DNA of 35,367 nucleotides, taken from positions 1 to 35,367 of the forward strand of contig SKRW01000275.1 of assembly GCA_007118295.1 (NCBI GenBank). Direction: 5' to 3'. A program made the position numbers and the translations under genes. The notes beneath the pieces were generated by a model. It was not told where the DNA came from. It was given only the letters and a program-made list of their open reading frames with translations, and searched no databases. Positions within the stretch are counted from its first letter, which is position 1. The number at the start of each line of letters is the position of its first letter. Shown piece by piece: positions 24,047 through 31,566 of this stretch. The DNA is from Paracoccaceae bacterium. Its GTDB lineage: Bacteria > Pseudomonadota > Alphaproteobacteria > Rhodobacterales > Rhodobacteraceae.

Positions 24047-24766
24047 ATGACGTTAATCAACAGACGTGGCTTTCTGGCCTCTGCCTCCGCAGCCTCGCTG
24101 CTGGGGCTGTCAGCTTGCGAAACCACCCAGATCGCGGGAACCCCGGACGCGCCCCGCTTTACCGACGATGGCCGCCCCATCGCCACCACCCGCGCCGAGC
24201 CGCTGTCGCCGCTGGCCGAACGCTTCGACATCACGCCCATATCCTATGAGGAACGCTCCGACGGGGCCCATACACTCCCCGCGACCGGTATGAGCCTGAT
24301 CCCGCCGCAGTTTCACCGGCAGGTGGTCGAATATCCCTCGACGCATCGCCCCGGTACGATTCTGGTGCAGAACAGCGCCCGCCACCTGTTTCTGATCCTC
24401 GATGAGAGCCATGCGTTGCGCTATGGCATTTCGGTCGGACGCGAAGGGCGCACATGGCGCGGGCGCGGGCGGATCTATCGCCGCGCCGAATGGCCGACCT
24501 GGACCCCCACCGCCCGCATGATCCGCGAAGACCCCAGCCTGTCGCGCTTTGCAGGCGGTATGCCGGGTGGTCCACGCAACCCATTGGGCGCCCGTGCGTT
24601 ATACTTGCAGTCAGGCGGGCGCGATCAGGGATACCGGATACATGGCACACCGGAATACTGGCTGATCGGACAATATGTCTCGTCGGGCTGCATCCGGATG
24701 GTCAATCAGGATGCTCTGGATCTGTATGGCCGGGTACCGAATGGCACACAGGTCCTCACCATCTGA
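24047..24766 (+). CDS. L,D-transpeptidase (YkuD) lipoprotein, first of a tandem pair
   Basis: Cell-wall cross-linking enzyme of 239 residues. The N-terminus has a twin-arginine-like NRRGFLASASAASLLG followed by lipobox LSA-C24, so it may be exported by Tat as a lipoprotein. The YkuD domain (about 100-239) carries H199 in HGTPE and catalytic C215 in SSGCIRM. LYL (185-187) and NPLGARAL are family wording. It forms 3-3 (or Braun-type protein) links in peptidoglycan, exact role unknown. The next gene is a paralogue, 72 bases downstream. Both follow the nlpD-like and eda genes on the same strand. Confidence 0.9.
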   Translation: MTLINRRGFLASASAASLLGLSACETTQIAGTPDAPRFTDDGRPIATTRAEPLSPLAERFDITPISYEERSDGAHTLPATGMSLIPPQFHRQVVEYPSTHRPGTILVQNSARHLFLILDESHALRYGISVGREGRTWRGRGRIYRRAEWPTWTPTARMIREDPSLSRFAGGMPGGPRNPLGARALYLQSGGRDQGYRIHGTPEYWLIGQYVSSGCIRMVNQDALDLYGRVPNGTQVLTI

Positions 24767-24838
24767 GGTGCGGGTCCGCGTGTGACATGCAGACCGGTGC
24801 CCCCATACGAACAGGCGCGTACGAAAAGGCAATGCAGC

Positions 24839-25486
24839 ATGACCCGGAAATCGCACATCCTCCGCCGCAGCTTTCTTGCCATGTCGGGCAGCGCGCTGGC
24901 GCTCGGGGCCTGTGTCCCTGCGCTGACCCCGGCCCCGCCACCACCCGAGTTTGAACCCATCGACTATGCGTCACGGCGCGATGGCGGGCATACCCTGCGG
25001 GCGGTCAATCTGCAGGAGATTCCCGAGTTCCTGCACCGTCAGGTTGTCCCCTACCAGACCGAGGAAGCGCCGGGGACCATCGTGATCGAGAACCAGAACC
25101 GTCTGCTCTACTTGATTCTGGAGAATGGCTATGCCCTGCGCTACGGGCTGTCGGTCGGGCGCGAGGGGTTCGACTGGACCGGCGAGGCGACAGTTTATCG
25201 CAAGGCGCAATGGCCGACATGGACGCCGCCGCCCGAGATGATCGAGCGCGAGCCGCATCTGGAACGCTGGAAAGACGGCCAGCCCGGCGGGCCGACCAAC
25301 CCGCTCGGCGCGCGTGCGCTCTATCTCGAAAGCAATGGCCGCGACGAGGGATACCGCATTCACGGCACACCGGAATGGCGCTCGATCGGGCGCTTTGCCT
25401 CATCCGGTTGTTTTCGCATGCTGCAACAGGATGTGATCGACCTCTATGACCGCGTGCCGATCGGCACCCGCGTCGTCGTGGTATAA
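24839..25486 (+). CDS. L,D-transpeptidase (YkuD) lipoprotein, second of a tandem pair
   Basis: Paralogue of the preceding gene, 215 residues, sharing REGxxWxGxxxxYRxAxWPTWTP, PGGPxNPLGARALYL and HGTPE stretches. The signal is LRRSFLAMSGSALALGA-C25, again twin-arginine-like with a lipobox. H175 and catalytic C191 (SSGCFRM) are intact, so the copy should be active. The frame opens at GTG 24782; ATG 24839 is taken because AAAGG lies nine bases upstream and the signal starts there. The pair probably arose by local duplication. Confidence 0.9.
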   Translation: MTRKSHILRRSFLAMSGSALALGACVPALTPAPPPPEFEPIDYASRRDGGHTLRAVNLQEIPEFLHRQVVPYQTEEAPGTIVIENQNRLLYLILENGYALRYGLSVGREGFDWTGEATVYRKAQWPTWTPPPEMIEREPHLERWKDGQPGGPTNPLGARALYLESNGRDEGYRIHGTPEWRSIGRFASSGCFRMLQQDVIDLYDRVPIGTRVVVV

Positions 25487-25551
25487 CGCGGCCCCTTGGC
25501 CCGGTTGCGCGCGCCCAAGGCCTCGGACAGACCGAAGGCACCCGATCACGG

Positions 25552-25575
25552 CTTCATCTTGCCAGAAATACTCAC
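25552..25575 (-). repeat. 3' dispersed element, copy B (after the C26 peptidase gene)
   Basis: On the minus strand it begins GTGAGTATTT and ends GGCAAGATGAAG with CT between, so 22 of 24 bases match copy A. It starts 13 bases after the stop codon of the peptidase gene, in that gene's sense direction. Confidence 0.7.
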
Positions 25576-25588
25576 TTGCAGCGACGGC

Positions 25589-26362
25589 TCACGCGCTCAA
25601 CGCCCAAGGGGTGCGCCCGTCTGCCCAGGCCCGGACAGCCGCACCAAACGCCTCGAATAACGGGCGCGAGACCGGGTCCTGCCCGGCGCGCCATTCGGGG
25701 TGCCACTGCACCGACAGCGTGAACCCGCGCGCGCCCTCGACATACAGCGCCTCGGGGGTGCCGTCCGGCGCGTGGCCGTCGATCACGATGCGCGCGCCGG
25801 GGGTCTTGATCCCCTGCCCATGCAGCGTGTTGGTCATCACTTCGGGCGCCCCCATCAGGCGATGAAACACCCCGCCCTCGCTGAACCGCACCGGGTGACG
25901 CAGGGCGAATTTCTCTTCCAGCGTACCATCGGGTGGCATGCGGTGGTTCATCCGGCCCGGCAGATCGCGGATTTCCGGGTAGAGCGTGCCGCCAAGTGCG
26001 ACATTGACCTCCTGAAAGCCACGGCACACCCCGAAAAAGGGCTGGCCGCGCTCTACGCAGGCGCGCACCAGCGGCAGGGTGATGGCATCGCGCGCACGGT
26101 CAAAGGCCCCGTGGGCGGGGGTCTCGGGCTCGCCATATTCCTCGGGGTGGACATTGGGGCGTCCGCCCGTCAGCAGGAACCCGTCGCAGACATCCAGCAA
26201 CTCCTCGACCGACACCAGACGTGGGTCCGATGGGACCAGCAGCGGCAGGCATCCAGACACCTGCGACACCGCTTCGGAATTCATGGTGCCCCCGGCATGG
26301 GCCGGGTACTGGTCATTGATCAGGTGGGAATTGCCGATAATTCCGACAGTTGGTCTACGCAT
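25589..26362 (-). CDS. Gamma-glutamyl-gamma-aminobutyrate hydrolase family protein (peptidase C26)
   Basis: Class I glutamine-amidotransferase-like hydrolase of 257 residues, related to PuuD, which hydrolyses gamma-glutamyl-GABA. The catalytic triad is visible: C113 in GVCRGFQ, with H221 and E223 in QWHPEW. The N-terminal RPTVGIIGNSHLINDQ and GFLLTGGRPNVHPEEYG are typical of the family. No putrescine-pathway genes are adjacent, so the substrate is uncertain; other family members act on different gamma-glutamyl compounds. It lies downstream of the GNAT pair on the same strand. It is followed by copy B of the 3' element. Confidence 0.9.
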   Translation of the reverse strand: MRRPTVGIIGNSHLINDQYPAHAGGTMNSEAVSQVSGCLPLLVPSDPRLVSVEELLDVCDGFLLTGGRPNVHPEEYGEPETPAHGAFDRARDAITLPLVRACVERGQPFFGVCRGFQEVNVALGGTLYPEIRDLPGRMNHRMPPDGTLEEKFALRHPVRFSEGGVFHRLMGAPEVMTNTLHGQGIKTPGARIVIDGHAPDGTPEALYVEGARGFTLSVQWHPEWRAGQDPVSRPLFEAFGAAVRAWADGRTPWALSA

Positions 26363-26480
26363 ACGTCATACATGCCCTTGGTTCGACACAAGTGTAGCAG
26401 AGATATGCAGAAGGTCGAGAGCCTCGGGCAACCACCGGGCTTATTGCCCGAAAATCAGGCGCGTCCCGGCCCTGCCGTCA

Positions 26481-26522
26481 CCGAGTCAGGCAGACCGAGT
26501 CACGCAGACCGAGTCAGGCAGA
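26481..26522. repeat. Three 14-bp tandem repeats at the end of a GNAT gene
   Basis: CCGAGTCAGGCAGA (26481-26494), CCGAGTCACGCAGA (26495-26508) and CCGAGTCAGGCAGA (26509-26522): three units, the middle differing by one base. The last codons of the minus-strand GNAT gene are in the third unit and its stop codon (26502-26500) is in the second. A 14-bp unit shifts the frame, so the reading frame closes one unit further on. Confidence 0.85.
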
Positions 26523-27042
26523 ATGCGTGCTGCCACTCCGGCCCCGGACGCTGCGCGGAACAGGTGCCCAACACGCTGCCGGTTTCCACAAAGCCCAGTT
26601 TGCGCAACAGGGCCATCGAGGCCGGGTTGTCGTGATACACCTGTGCGCGCAATGCGGGCAGGTCGAACTGCGCAAAGACCATTGCGACAAACACATCCAG
26701 AACCGCGCGCATGATCCCCTGTCCCTGCGCGGCGGGCGTCAGGAAATAGGCGAGTTCGGCGGGTTCGGCAGTCACCAGCCCGACACTGCCCAGAAACCCG
26801 CCATCGGCTGCGGAAATGGCCAGCCGAAAAGGCGGTGTATCGCGCGGGGCAATCTCTGCGATCAGGGTCTCGGCCTCGGCCAGTGGCCAGTCCGCCGGGA
26901 ACCTGAACAGCATGCGCCCGATCTCGGGCGTGGTGACGGCGGCGCGAAACGCCGCCGCGTCCGAAGCGTGCAGACGACGCAAGTGCAGCCCCGGCAGCCC
27001 CGCATGCGGGGCTGCAAGCGGTAACGGCAAAGGCCCCGCCAT
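26500..27042 (-). CDS. GNAT family N-acetyltransferase (second of a coupled pair)
   Basis: Acetyl-CoA-dependent acetyltransferase of 180 residues in the RimJ/RimL-like group. Visible are GLHLRRLHASDAAAFRAAV at the N-terminus, AELAYFLTPAAQGQGIMRAVL (the acetyl-CoA pyrophosphate loop with the QGQGI core, about 115-135) and NPASMALLRKLGFVETGS. The ATG shares a base with the stop of the upstream GNAT gene (TGATG); a GTG one codon earlier is also open. The substrate cannot be predicted. The C-terminus runs into a 14-bp tandem repeat. It is the last gene before the peptidase. Confidence 0.88.
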   Translation of the reverse strand: MAGPLPLPLAAPHAGLPGLHLRRLHASDAAAFRAAVTTPEIGRMLFRFPADWPLAEAETLIAEIAPRDTPPFRLAISAADGGFLGSVGLVTAEPAELAYFLTPAAQGQGIMRAVLDVFVAMVFAQFDLPALRAQVYHDNPASMALLRKLGFVETGSVLGTCSAQRPGPEWQHAFCLTRSA

Positions 27043-27584
27043 CACATCCGCCGGATATAGGTCCAGGTCGGGACATTCGCGCGGCGGGCCACGGAATATG
27101 CCTCTGCATCGCCCAGATAGTCAAAGCCCGCATTGGTCAGCACATGGGCCGATGCTGCGTTGTCCTGAAACACCTCGGCGAAGAGCGTGCGCGCCTTGTG
27201 GGGGTTGGCCTTGATAACCGTGCGCACGGCTTCGGACGCAAAGCCTGCATTCCAGAAGGCAGGGGCCACCCAGAACCCGATCTGGCTTTGCGCACGGTCC
27301 AGCGGTTTGAGCGACAAAAGACCAAGAACCGTGCTTGACCCGACACCGGACCCGTCCAGCACCCAGACATCCTCTTCGCGCTTGTCCGAGAGGGTGCGGG
27401 CGATGAACTGCTCGGTCGCGCCGGGTGGCAAGGGGTGCGGTATGGACCGCGTCCCTTCTGCCACGCGCTTGTCGCCCGTGTAGAGCGCCAGCAATCCGGC
27501 ATCCGAGGGCTGCAAGGGGCGCAGGATCAGCCGCGCGCTGGTCAGAATCGGCTGATCGGCGGTGATATTCTCGGTCTTGCTCAT
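27042..27584 (-). CDS. GNAT family N-acetyltransferase (first of a coupled pair)
   Basis: RimJ/RimL-like acetyltransferase of 180 residues: LTSARLILRPLQPSDA at the N-terminus, QIGFWVAPAFWNAGFASEAV (acetyl-CoA loop, here NAGFA instead of the usual GxGxA) and DNAASAHVLTNAGFDYLG. AGGAGG lies seven bases before the ATG. It follows rplU-rpmA by 150 bases with a hairpin between, an order I recall from other Rhodobacteraceae, where obgE often comes next but does not here. A ribosomal or translation-factor substrate is conceivable from the context but is only inferred. Confidence 0.9.
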   Translation of the reverse strand: MSKTENITADQPILTSARLILRPLQPSDAGLLALYTGDKRVAEGTRSIPHPLPPGATEQFIARTLSDKREEDVWVLDGSGVGSSTVLGLLSLKPLDRAQSQIGFWVAPAFWNAGFASEAVRTVIKANPHKARTLFAEVFQDNAASAHVLTNAGFDYLGDAEAYSVARRANVPTWTYIRRM

Positions 27585-27683
27585 GGTACTCCTCCTGTCG
27601 CGCGCAATGCGCGACTCCCTTGGTCTGTCTTGATCGCGCCGTCTCCACTCCCCCGACGCGCATCAGCGATAGAAATGGGGAAA

Positions 27684-27705
27684 GGGCCGGCATCTCTGCC
27701 GACCC
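27684..27705 (-). terminator. Hairpin after rpmA
   Basis: A stem with one mismatch: GGG and CGGCA (27684-27692) pair with TGCCG and CCC (27697-27705) around a TCTC loop. On the minus strand TTTCCCCATTTC follows, a weak T-tract. It probably ends the rplU-rpmA transcript partially before the GNAT genes. Confidence 0.55.
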
Positions 27706-27734
27706 TGTCCTACATCTGTAATGTAAAGGTTCGG

Positions 27735-28004
27735 CTACTCGGCAGCTTGCTCCAACGGCATCACGGACACGAAACTGCGCCCCTTGAAACCCTTGGTGAA
27801 CACAATGTGCCCTTCAGTCAGTGCAAACAGCGTATGGTCGCGGCCAATGCCCACGCCCGTGCCCGGCCAATGCTTGGTCCCACGCTGGCGCACGATGATA
27901 TTCCCCGGAATGGCGTGCTGGCCGCCATAGAGTTTCACACCAAGGCGACGACCTGCAGAGTCGCGCCCGTTACGGGATGAACCGCCTGCTTTCTTGTGTG
28001 CCAT
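27735..28004 (-). CDS. rpmA: 50S ribosomal protein L27
   Basis: Ribosomal protein of 89 residues whose N-terminus reaches the peptidyl transferase centre. It starts [16 protein letters not shown] and contains [22 protein letters not shown], all canonical. There is no cleavable N-terminal extension of the Firmicutes type. The start is six bases after the rplU stop, and its AAGGAG ribosome site is formed by the last codons of rplU, so the two are coupled. Confidence 0.98.
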   Translation of the reverse strand: MAHKKAGGSSRNGRDSAGRRLGVKLYGGQHAIPGNIIVRQRGTKHWPGTGVGIGRDHTLFALTEGHIVFTKGFKGRSFVSVMPLEQAAE

Positions 28005-28010
28005 GAGGGG

Positions 28011-28730
28011 TTACTCCTTCTCGGCTGCGAATTGTTTGGCCTGATCGATCCAGCCATCACGCTCGATGCGACCTTTGAACGACAGTTGATCATCCATATA
28101 GGCAATCTCTGACGGAGTCCAAGCGGCGATCTGGTCAAAATGGAACACACCGTTGGTATGCAGCAGACCTTCCAGCTTGGGACCAACGCCCGAGATCTTT
28201 TTCAGATCATCCGGCTGGCCGTCGCGGGCCTCGGTCAAGAGGTTGGCAGGCTTGGTGCCTTCAATCGCCGGAGCATCGGCAGCATCGCCCTTGGGGGCTT
28301 TGGCGGCCTTTGCCGCTTTCGCGGGCTTTTCGGCTTTGGCAGGGGCCGCAGCCTCGATGGCGAAACCCGAAACCGAACCCGTACCGATTGCCGCTTTCAC
28401 TCCCGATGCATCCGCGCCAGAGGCAAGGATGTCGGTCACGCGCACAAGCGTCAGCTTCTGGCGGTGGCCCTTGGTGCGCTGCGAGCTGTGCTTGCGGCGA
28501 CGCTTGACGAAGTGGATGACCTTGTCGGCCTTGATCTGATCGACCACTTCTGCCTGCACGCCGGCACCGTCGATGGTGGGTGTGCCGATCACGGGCGTAT
28601 CGCCACCGATCATCAGAATGTCGTTGAACTGGACGGTTTCACCCGCCTGTGCGGCAATGCGCTCGACGCGCAGCAGGTCACCTGCCTGCACGCGGTATTG
28701 CTTGCCACCGGTTTTGAGGACCGCAAACAT
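28011..28730 (-). CDS. rplU: 50S ribosomal protein L21 with C-terminal helix-hairpin-helix extension
   Basis: Residues 1-103 are a complete L21 (MFAVLKTGGKQYRV, VIHFVKRRRKHSSQRTKGHRQ, LTLVRVTDI). The protein then continues to 239 residues, more than double the usual length. A linker rich in Ala, Lys and Pro (125-150) leads to a compact domain from about 170 with DDLKKISGVGPKLEGLLHT, a helix-hairpin-helix-type stretch, and FDQIAAWTPSEIAYMD. A similar tail occurs in NuoE and L21 proteins of Rhodobacterales. ATG 28730 is chosen over an upstream in-frame start because AAGGAAC lies in place and the N-terminus is canonical. It is coupled to rpmA. Confidence 0.96.
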   Translation of the reverse strand: MFAVLKTGGKQYRVQAGDLLRVERIAAQAGETVQFNDILMIGGDTPVIGTPTIDGAGVQAEVVDQIKADKVIHFVKRRRKHSSQRTKGHRQKLTLVRVTDILASGADASGVKAAIGTGSVSGFAIEAAAPAKAEKPAKAAKAAKAPKGDAADAPAIEGTKPANLLTEARDGQPDDLKKISGVGPKLEGLLHTNGVFHFDQIAAWTPSEIAYMDDQLSFKGRIERDGWIDQAKQFAAEKE

Positions 28731-28873
28731 CGGTCTGTTCCTTTTCTCTCTCTGCCGCGCCCTGTGGCCCCCGGACATGTGCCGGTCGTTTTCTCTGCCT
28801 CGGACAGCGTGCCCGGCATCTGGCCGGACAATAGCTGACTGCCGCGCGGACCGGATGCCCGAACGGAAGCTGT

Positions 28874-28902
28874 CCTATGGGGGATAGGCGAACGGCTGTC
28901 AA
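28874..28902 (-). promoter_or_regulatory. Candidate promoter of rplU-rpmA
   Basis: On the minus strand, a perfect -35 TTGACA (28902-28897), a 17-base spacer and a poor -10 CATAGG (28879-28874). The leader to rplU would be about 140 bases. The strength of the -35 and its position between ppk2 and rplU favour it; the -10 is the weak point. Confidence 0.4.
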
Positions 28903-28991
28903 GCCGAAGCAAGGCCCGTTCAGCGCAAACTCTCGCCCCCAAAGACCAGCCCCGGCCGATCAGGCCCGCGCAGGCCGCCCCCGTCAGGTGC

Positions 28992-30026
28992 TCAGTCCTG
29001 CGAAGCGCCCATCAGATGGCCCAGTTCAGCCCCCGACAGCACCACATGACGCGCACGACCAACAATCAGCGGATCAGGTGTACGCACGATCGCCGGATCC
29101 TTGTCGGGGTAATCCACGCTTGAGAGGAAATGCTTCATGCATTCCAGCCGCGCGCGCTTCTTGTCCTTGGACTTGATGACCGTCCAGGGCGCATCTGCCG
29201 TGTCGGTATAGAAAAACATTGCCTCTTTCGCTTCGGTATATTCATCCCATTTGTCAAGCGATGCCTTGTCGATCGGCGAGAGTTTCCAGCGTTTCAGCGG
29301 GTCTGTCTCGCGCGAGGCAAAGCGGCGGCGCTGTTCCTGAGGCGTGACCGAGAACCAGAACTTGAACAGACGGATACCCGAGCGCACCAGCATACGCTCA
29401 AACTCGGGGGCCTGACGCATGAATTCCAGATATTCGCCCGGTTTGCAGAAGCCCATCACCCGCTCGACACCCGCGCGGTTATACCAGGACCGGTCATAGA
29501 ACACCATTTCACCAGCAGTTGGCAGATGCTCGATATAACGCTGGAAATACCATTGGCCGAGTTCCTTCTCGGATGGCTTGTTCAGGGCCACGACGCGCGC
29601 GAAACGCGGGTTGAGATGCTCGGTGAAACGCTTGATCGTTCCACCCTTGCCCGCTGCATCGCGCCCCTCGAACAGAAAGACGAAACGCTCGCCGGTCTCG
29701 ATGGCCCATTTCTGCACCTTGAGGAGTTCGGCCTGCAACAGCGCCTTTTCGGTCTCATAGGGCGCGCGCGCCATCTTGTAACGGTAGGGATAGCGGTCGG
29801 ATTCGAAAAACGAGCGTATCTCTTCGCTGGTCAATGTTGCCGGGTCCGGCTGCCATGTGTGATTCTTGGGCGCGGTCTTGAGCTTTCTTGCACTTGGCTG
29901 GTGCAGTGGCGCGACACTTTCCTCTTGCGCAGGGGCCGATGGATCGGGCGCAGGGGCGGATTGCTCGGGCGCAGGGGCCGGGCTGGAAGGGGTAATCGAC
30001 TCTGGTTTAATGACAGCTTCGGCCAT
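28992..30026 (-). CDS. ppk2: Polyphosphate kinase 2
   Basis: PPK2-family enzyme of 344 residues that transfers phosphate between polyphosphate and nucleoside mono- or diphosphates. The first 55 residues are a Pro/Ala/Ser-rich disordered tail. The kinase core follows: YPYRYKMARAPYE, Walker A GRDAAGKGGTIKR (121-133), LNPRFARVVALNKPSEKE, Walker B-like FYDRSWYNRAGVERVMGF (176-193), a lid with Arg-rich PQEQRRRFASRETDP, and KRWKLSPID. GAGGAG lies six bases before the ATG. An FNR-type box 67 bases upstream of the start suggests control by low oxygen. Class I, single-domain architecture. Confidence 0.96.
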   Translation of the reverse strand: MAEAVIKPESITPSSPAPAPEQSAPAPDPSAPAQEESVAPLHQPSARKLKTAPKNHTWQPDPATLTSEEIRSFFESDRYPYRYKMARAPYETEKALLQAELLKVQKWAIETGERFVFLFEGRDAAGKGGTIKRFTEHLNPRFARVVALNKPSEKELGQWYFQRYIEHLPTAGEMVFYDRSWYNRAGVERVMGFCKPGEYLEFMRQAPEFERMLVRSGIRLFKFWFSVTPQEQRRRFASRETDPLKRWKLSPIDKASLDKWDEYTEAKEAMFFYTDTADAPWTVIKSKDKKRARLECMKHFLSSVDYPDKDPAIVRTPDPLIVGRARHVVLSGAELGHLMGASQD

Positions 30027-30092
30027 GCAGCACTCCTCAACGGGTTAGATGTCTATCACGGCAAAAGCTATGATGGGCATGAAAACCTGTCT

Positions 30093-30106
30093 TTGACATT
30101 GATCAA
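30093..30106 (-). promoter_or_regulatory. FNR/FnrL-type box upstream of ppk2
   Basis: On the minus strand the sequence is TTGATCAATGTCAA, nine of ten defined positions of the FNR consensus TTGAT-N4-ATCAA. Its centre is 73 bases from the ppk2 start codon. For a class II promoter (-41.5) transcription would start near 30058. The upstream neighbour ydcZ ends here, so only ppk2 can be the target. Confidence 0.6.
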
Positions 30107-30125
30107 TCCCCGGAAAAATATGGCG

Positions 30126-30578
30126 TCAGGGTGCAGGACGTTGCGCAAGTATCACGCCCAGCGACATCAGCACGATGCCTGCACTGCGCGTCAGGTCCAT
30201 CGGGCGCAGGCGCGCACCGAACAGGCCGAAATGGTCGATCACCGAAATGGCCACGATCTGCCCCAGCAGCACGAACATCACCGCATTGCCAACCCCGAAC
30301 CGGGGCGCAACCCACGAGATCGACAAGAGATAGAACGCAATCAGCAACCCTGCTAGAAACAGATGCTTCGGCTGCGCGCCCAATTGCGCAAAGGCCTGCC
30401 CCTCGCCCACCGCAGCGGCGACCAGCGTGGCGGCAACGCAGGCGATCAGGAACATCATTGCCCCTGCAGCGGCAGGCGATGCGATCCGCCCGCCCAGTTG
30501 CGCGTTCAGCGCGGCCAGAACCGGCACGCCCACCCCGGCGGCCAGCATGATCAGCGCATATTTCACAGTCTCTGACAT
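30126..30578 (-). CDS. DMT-superfamily small membrane protein (YdcZ/DUF606)
   Basis: Integral membrane protein of 150 residues with about five hydrophobic helices and the family wording AAGVGVPVLAALNAQLGGRI near the start. DUF606/YdcZ proteins belong to the drug/metabolite transporter superfamily and usually work as small paired or dimeric units; the substrate is unknown. The frame opens at 30683, but MSETVKYAL at 30578 is the canonical start, with AAGGAC about nine bases upstream. It is divergent from the epimerase-like gene, whose start is 97 bases away. ppk2 follows downstream on the same strand. Confidence 0.85.
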   Translation of the reverse strand: MSETVKYALIMLAAGVGVPVLAALNAQLGGRIASPAAAGAMMFLIACVAATLVAAAVGEGQAFAQLGAQPKHLFLAGLLIAFYLLSISWVAPRFGVGNAVMFVLLGQIVAISVIDHFGLFGARLRPMDLTRSAGIVLMSLGVILAQRPAP

Positions 30579-30675
30579 GATTGGGTGTCCTTGCATGGAA
30601 GCGCGACATTGCCCGGATTTGCGCAGCCATACCAGCCCCTTGCACCGCCCCGCCACAGCAGGGATACTACGCGCC

Positions 30676-31530
30676 ATGAGCAAGACACTTCTATCACTGG
30701 GGCATGGCTACAGCGCCGAAGGGCTGGAAACGCGGCTATTGCCGCGCGACTGGCAGATCATCGGCACCACCCGCAGCCCCGACAAGGCCCGCGCCATGCG
30801 GGCGCGCGGCGTCACCCCGCTGATCTGGCCGGGGTCGCCCCTGCCGCTGGACAGGGCAACCCATGTGCTGAGTTCCATCGCCCCGCGCGAGGGGGATGAC
30901 CCGGTGCTGGCCCTGCATGGCGCAGAAATCGCAGCGGCCCGCCATCTGGAATGGGTGGGCTATCTGTCCACCATCGGCGTTTACGGTGACCGGCAGGGCG
31001 GCTGGGTGGATGAAGAGACAGACCCCGATGCCACGTCTGACCGCGCGCGCGCCCGCATCCATGCCGAGGCAGCATGGCAGGATGTCTGTGACCGTGCGGG
31101 TGTGCCGCTGCAGGTGTTCCGGCTGGGGGGCATCTATGGCCCCGGTCGCGGTCCGTTTGCAAAACTGCGCGCCGGGCGGGCCGAGCGGGTGGTCAAGCCC
31201 GGACAGGTGTTTTCACGCATCCATCAGGACGATATCGCGCAGGCGCTGGATCTGGCGATGCACGCGGCCCTTGGCAGCCGCATCTTCAACCTGTGCGATG
31301 ACACCCCTGCCCCGCCGCAGGATGTGCTGGCCCATGCCGCGCGTTTGCTGGGCATCAAGGTTCCGCCGGAAGTGCCCTTCGATCAGGCCGACCTCTCGCC
31401 GATGGCGCGCAGTTTCTATGCCGACAACAAGCGCGTGCGCAATGACCGGGTCAAGCGCGAACTGGGGCTGGAATTGCGCTATCCGGATTATCAGAGCGGG
31501 CTGGCGGCGATTCTGGCCGCCGAGGGGTGA
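30676..31530 (+). CDS. SDR/NAD-dependent epimerase-like protein (YeeZ-like)
   Basis: Extended short-chain dehydrogenase-like protein of 284 residues. A Rossmann start LLSLGHGYSAEGL is followed by IGTTRSPDKA. YLSTIGVYGDRQGGWVDEET (97-116) holds the usual SDR active region with tyrosine, and FRLGGIYGPGRGPF (about 144-157) is the epimerase-like substrate segment. Rossmann dinucleotide binding is expected; the substrate is unknown. ATG 30676 is taken over the long upstream opening at 30427 because the Rossmann fold begins there. It is followed by truA 36 bases downstream on the same strand. Confidence 0.85.
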   Translation: MSKTLLSLGHGYSAEGLETRLLPRDWQIIGTTRSPDKARAMRARGVTPLIWPGSPLPLDRATHVLSSIAPREGDDPVLALHGAEIAAARHLEWVGYLSTIGVYGDRQGGWVDEETDPDATSDRARARIHAEAAWQDVCDRAGVPLQVFRLGGIYGPGRGPFAKLRAGRAERVVKPGQVFSRIHQDDIAQALDLAMHAALGSRIFNLCDDTPAPPQDVLAHAARLLGIKVPPEVPFDQADLSPMARSFYADNKRVRNDRVKRELGLELRYPDYQSGLAAILAAEG

Positions 31531-31566
31531 TTGCCAAACGCATGACTTCGCGCTACCTCGCGCGCC

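Noticed and set aside
26425-26450. Terminator CGGGCAA/TTGCCCG downstream of the GNAT gene
   Set aside because: The 7-bp stem has a 12-base loop and no T-tract on the minus strand, which is too weak to call.
26481-26522. CRISPR-like array from the three 14-bp repeats
   Set aside because: The units are directly adjacent with no spacers, and no cas gene is present, so it is a simple tandem repeat.
29130-30356. 408-residue plus-strand frame across ppk2
   Set aside because: It is an antisense shadow of ppk2 and runs into the ydcZ gene on the other strand.
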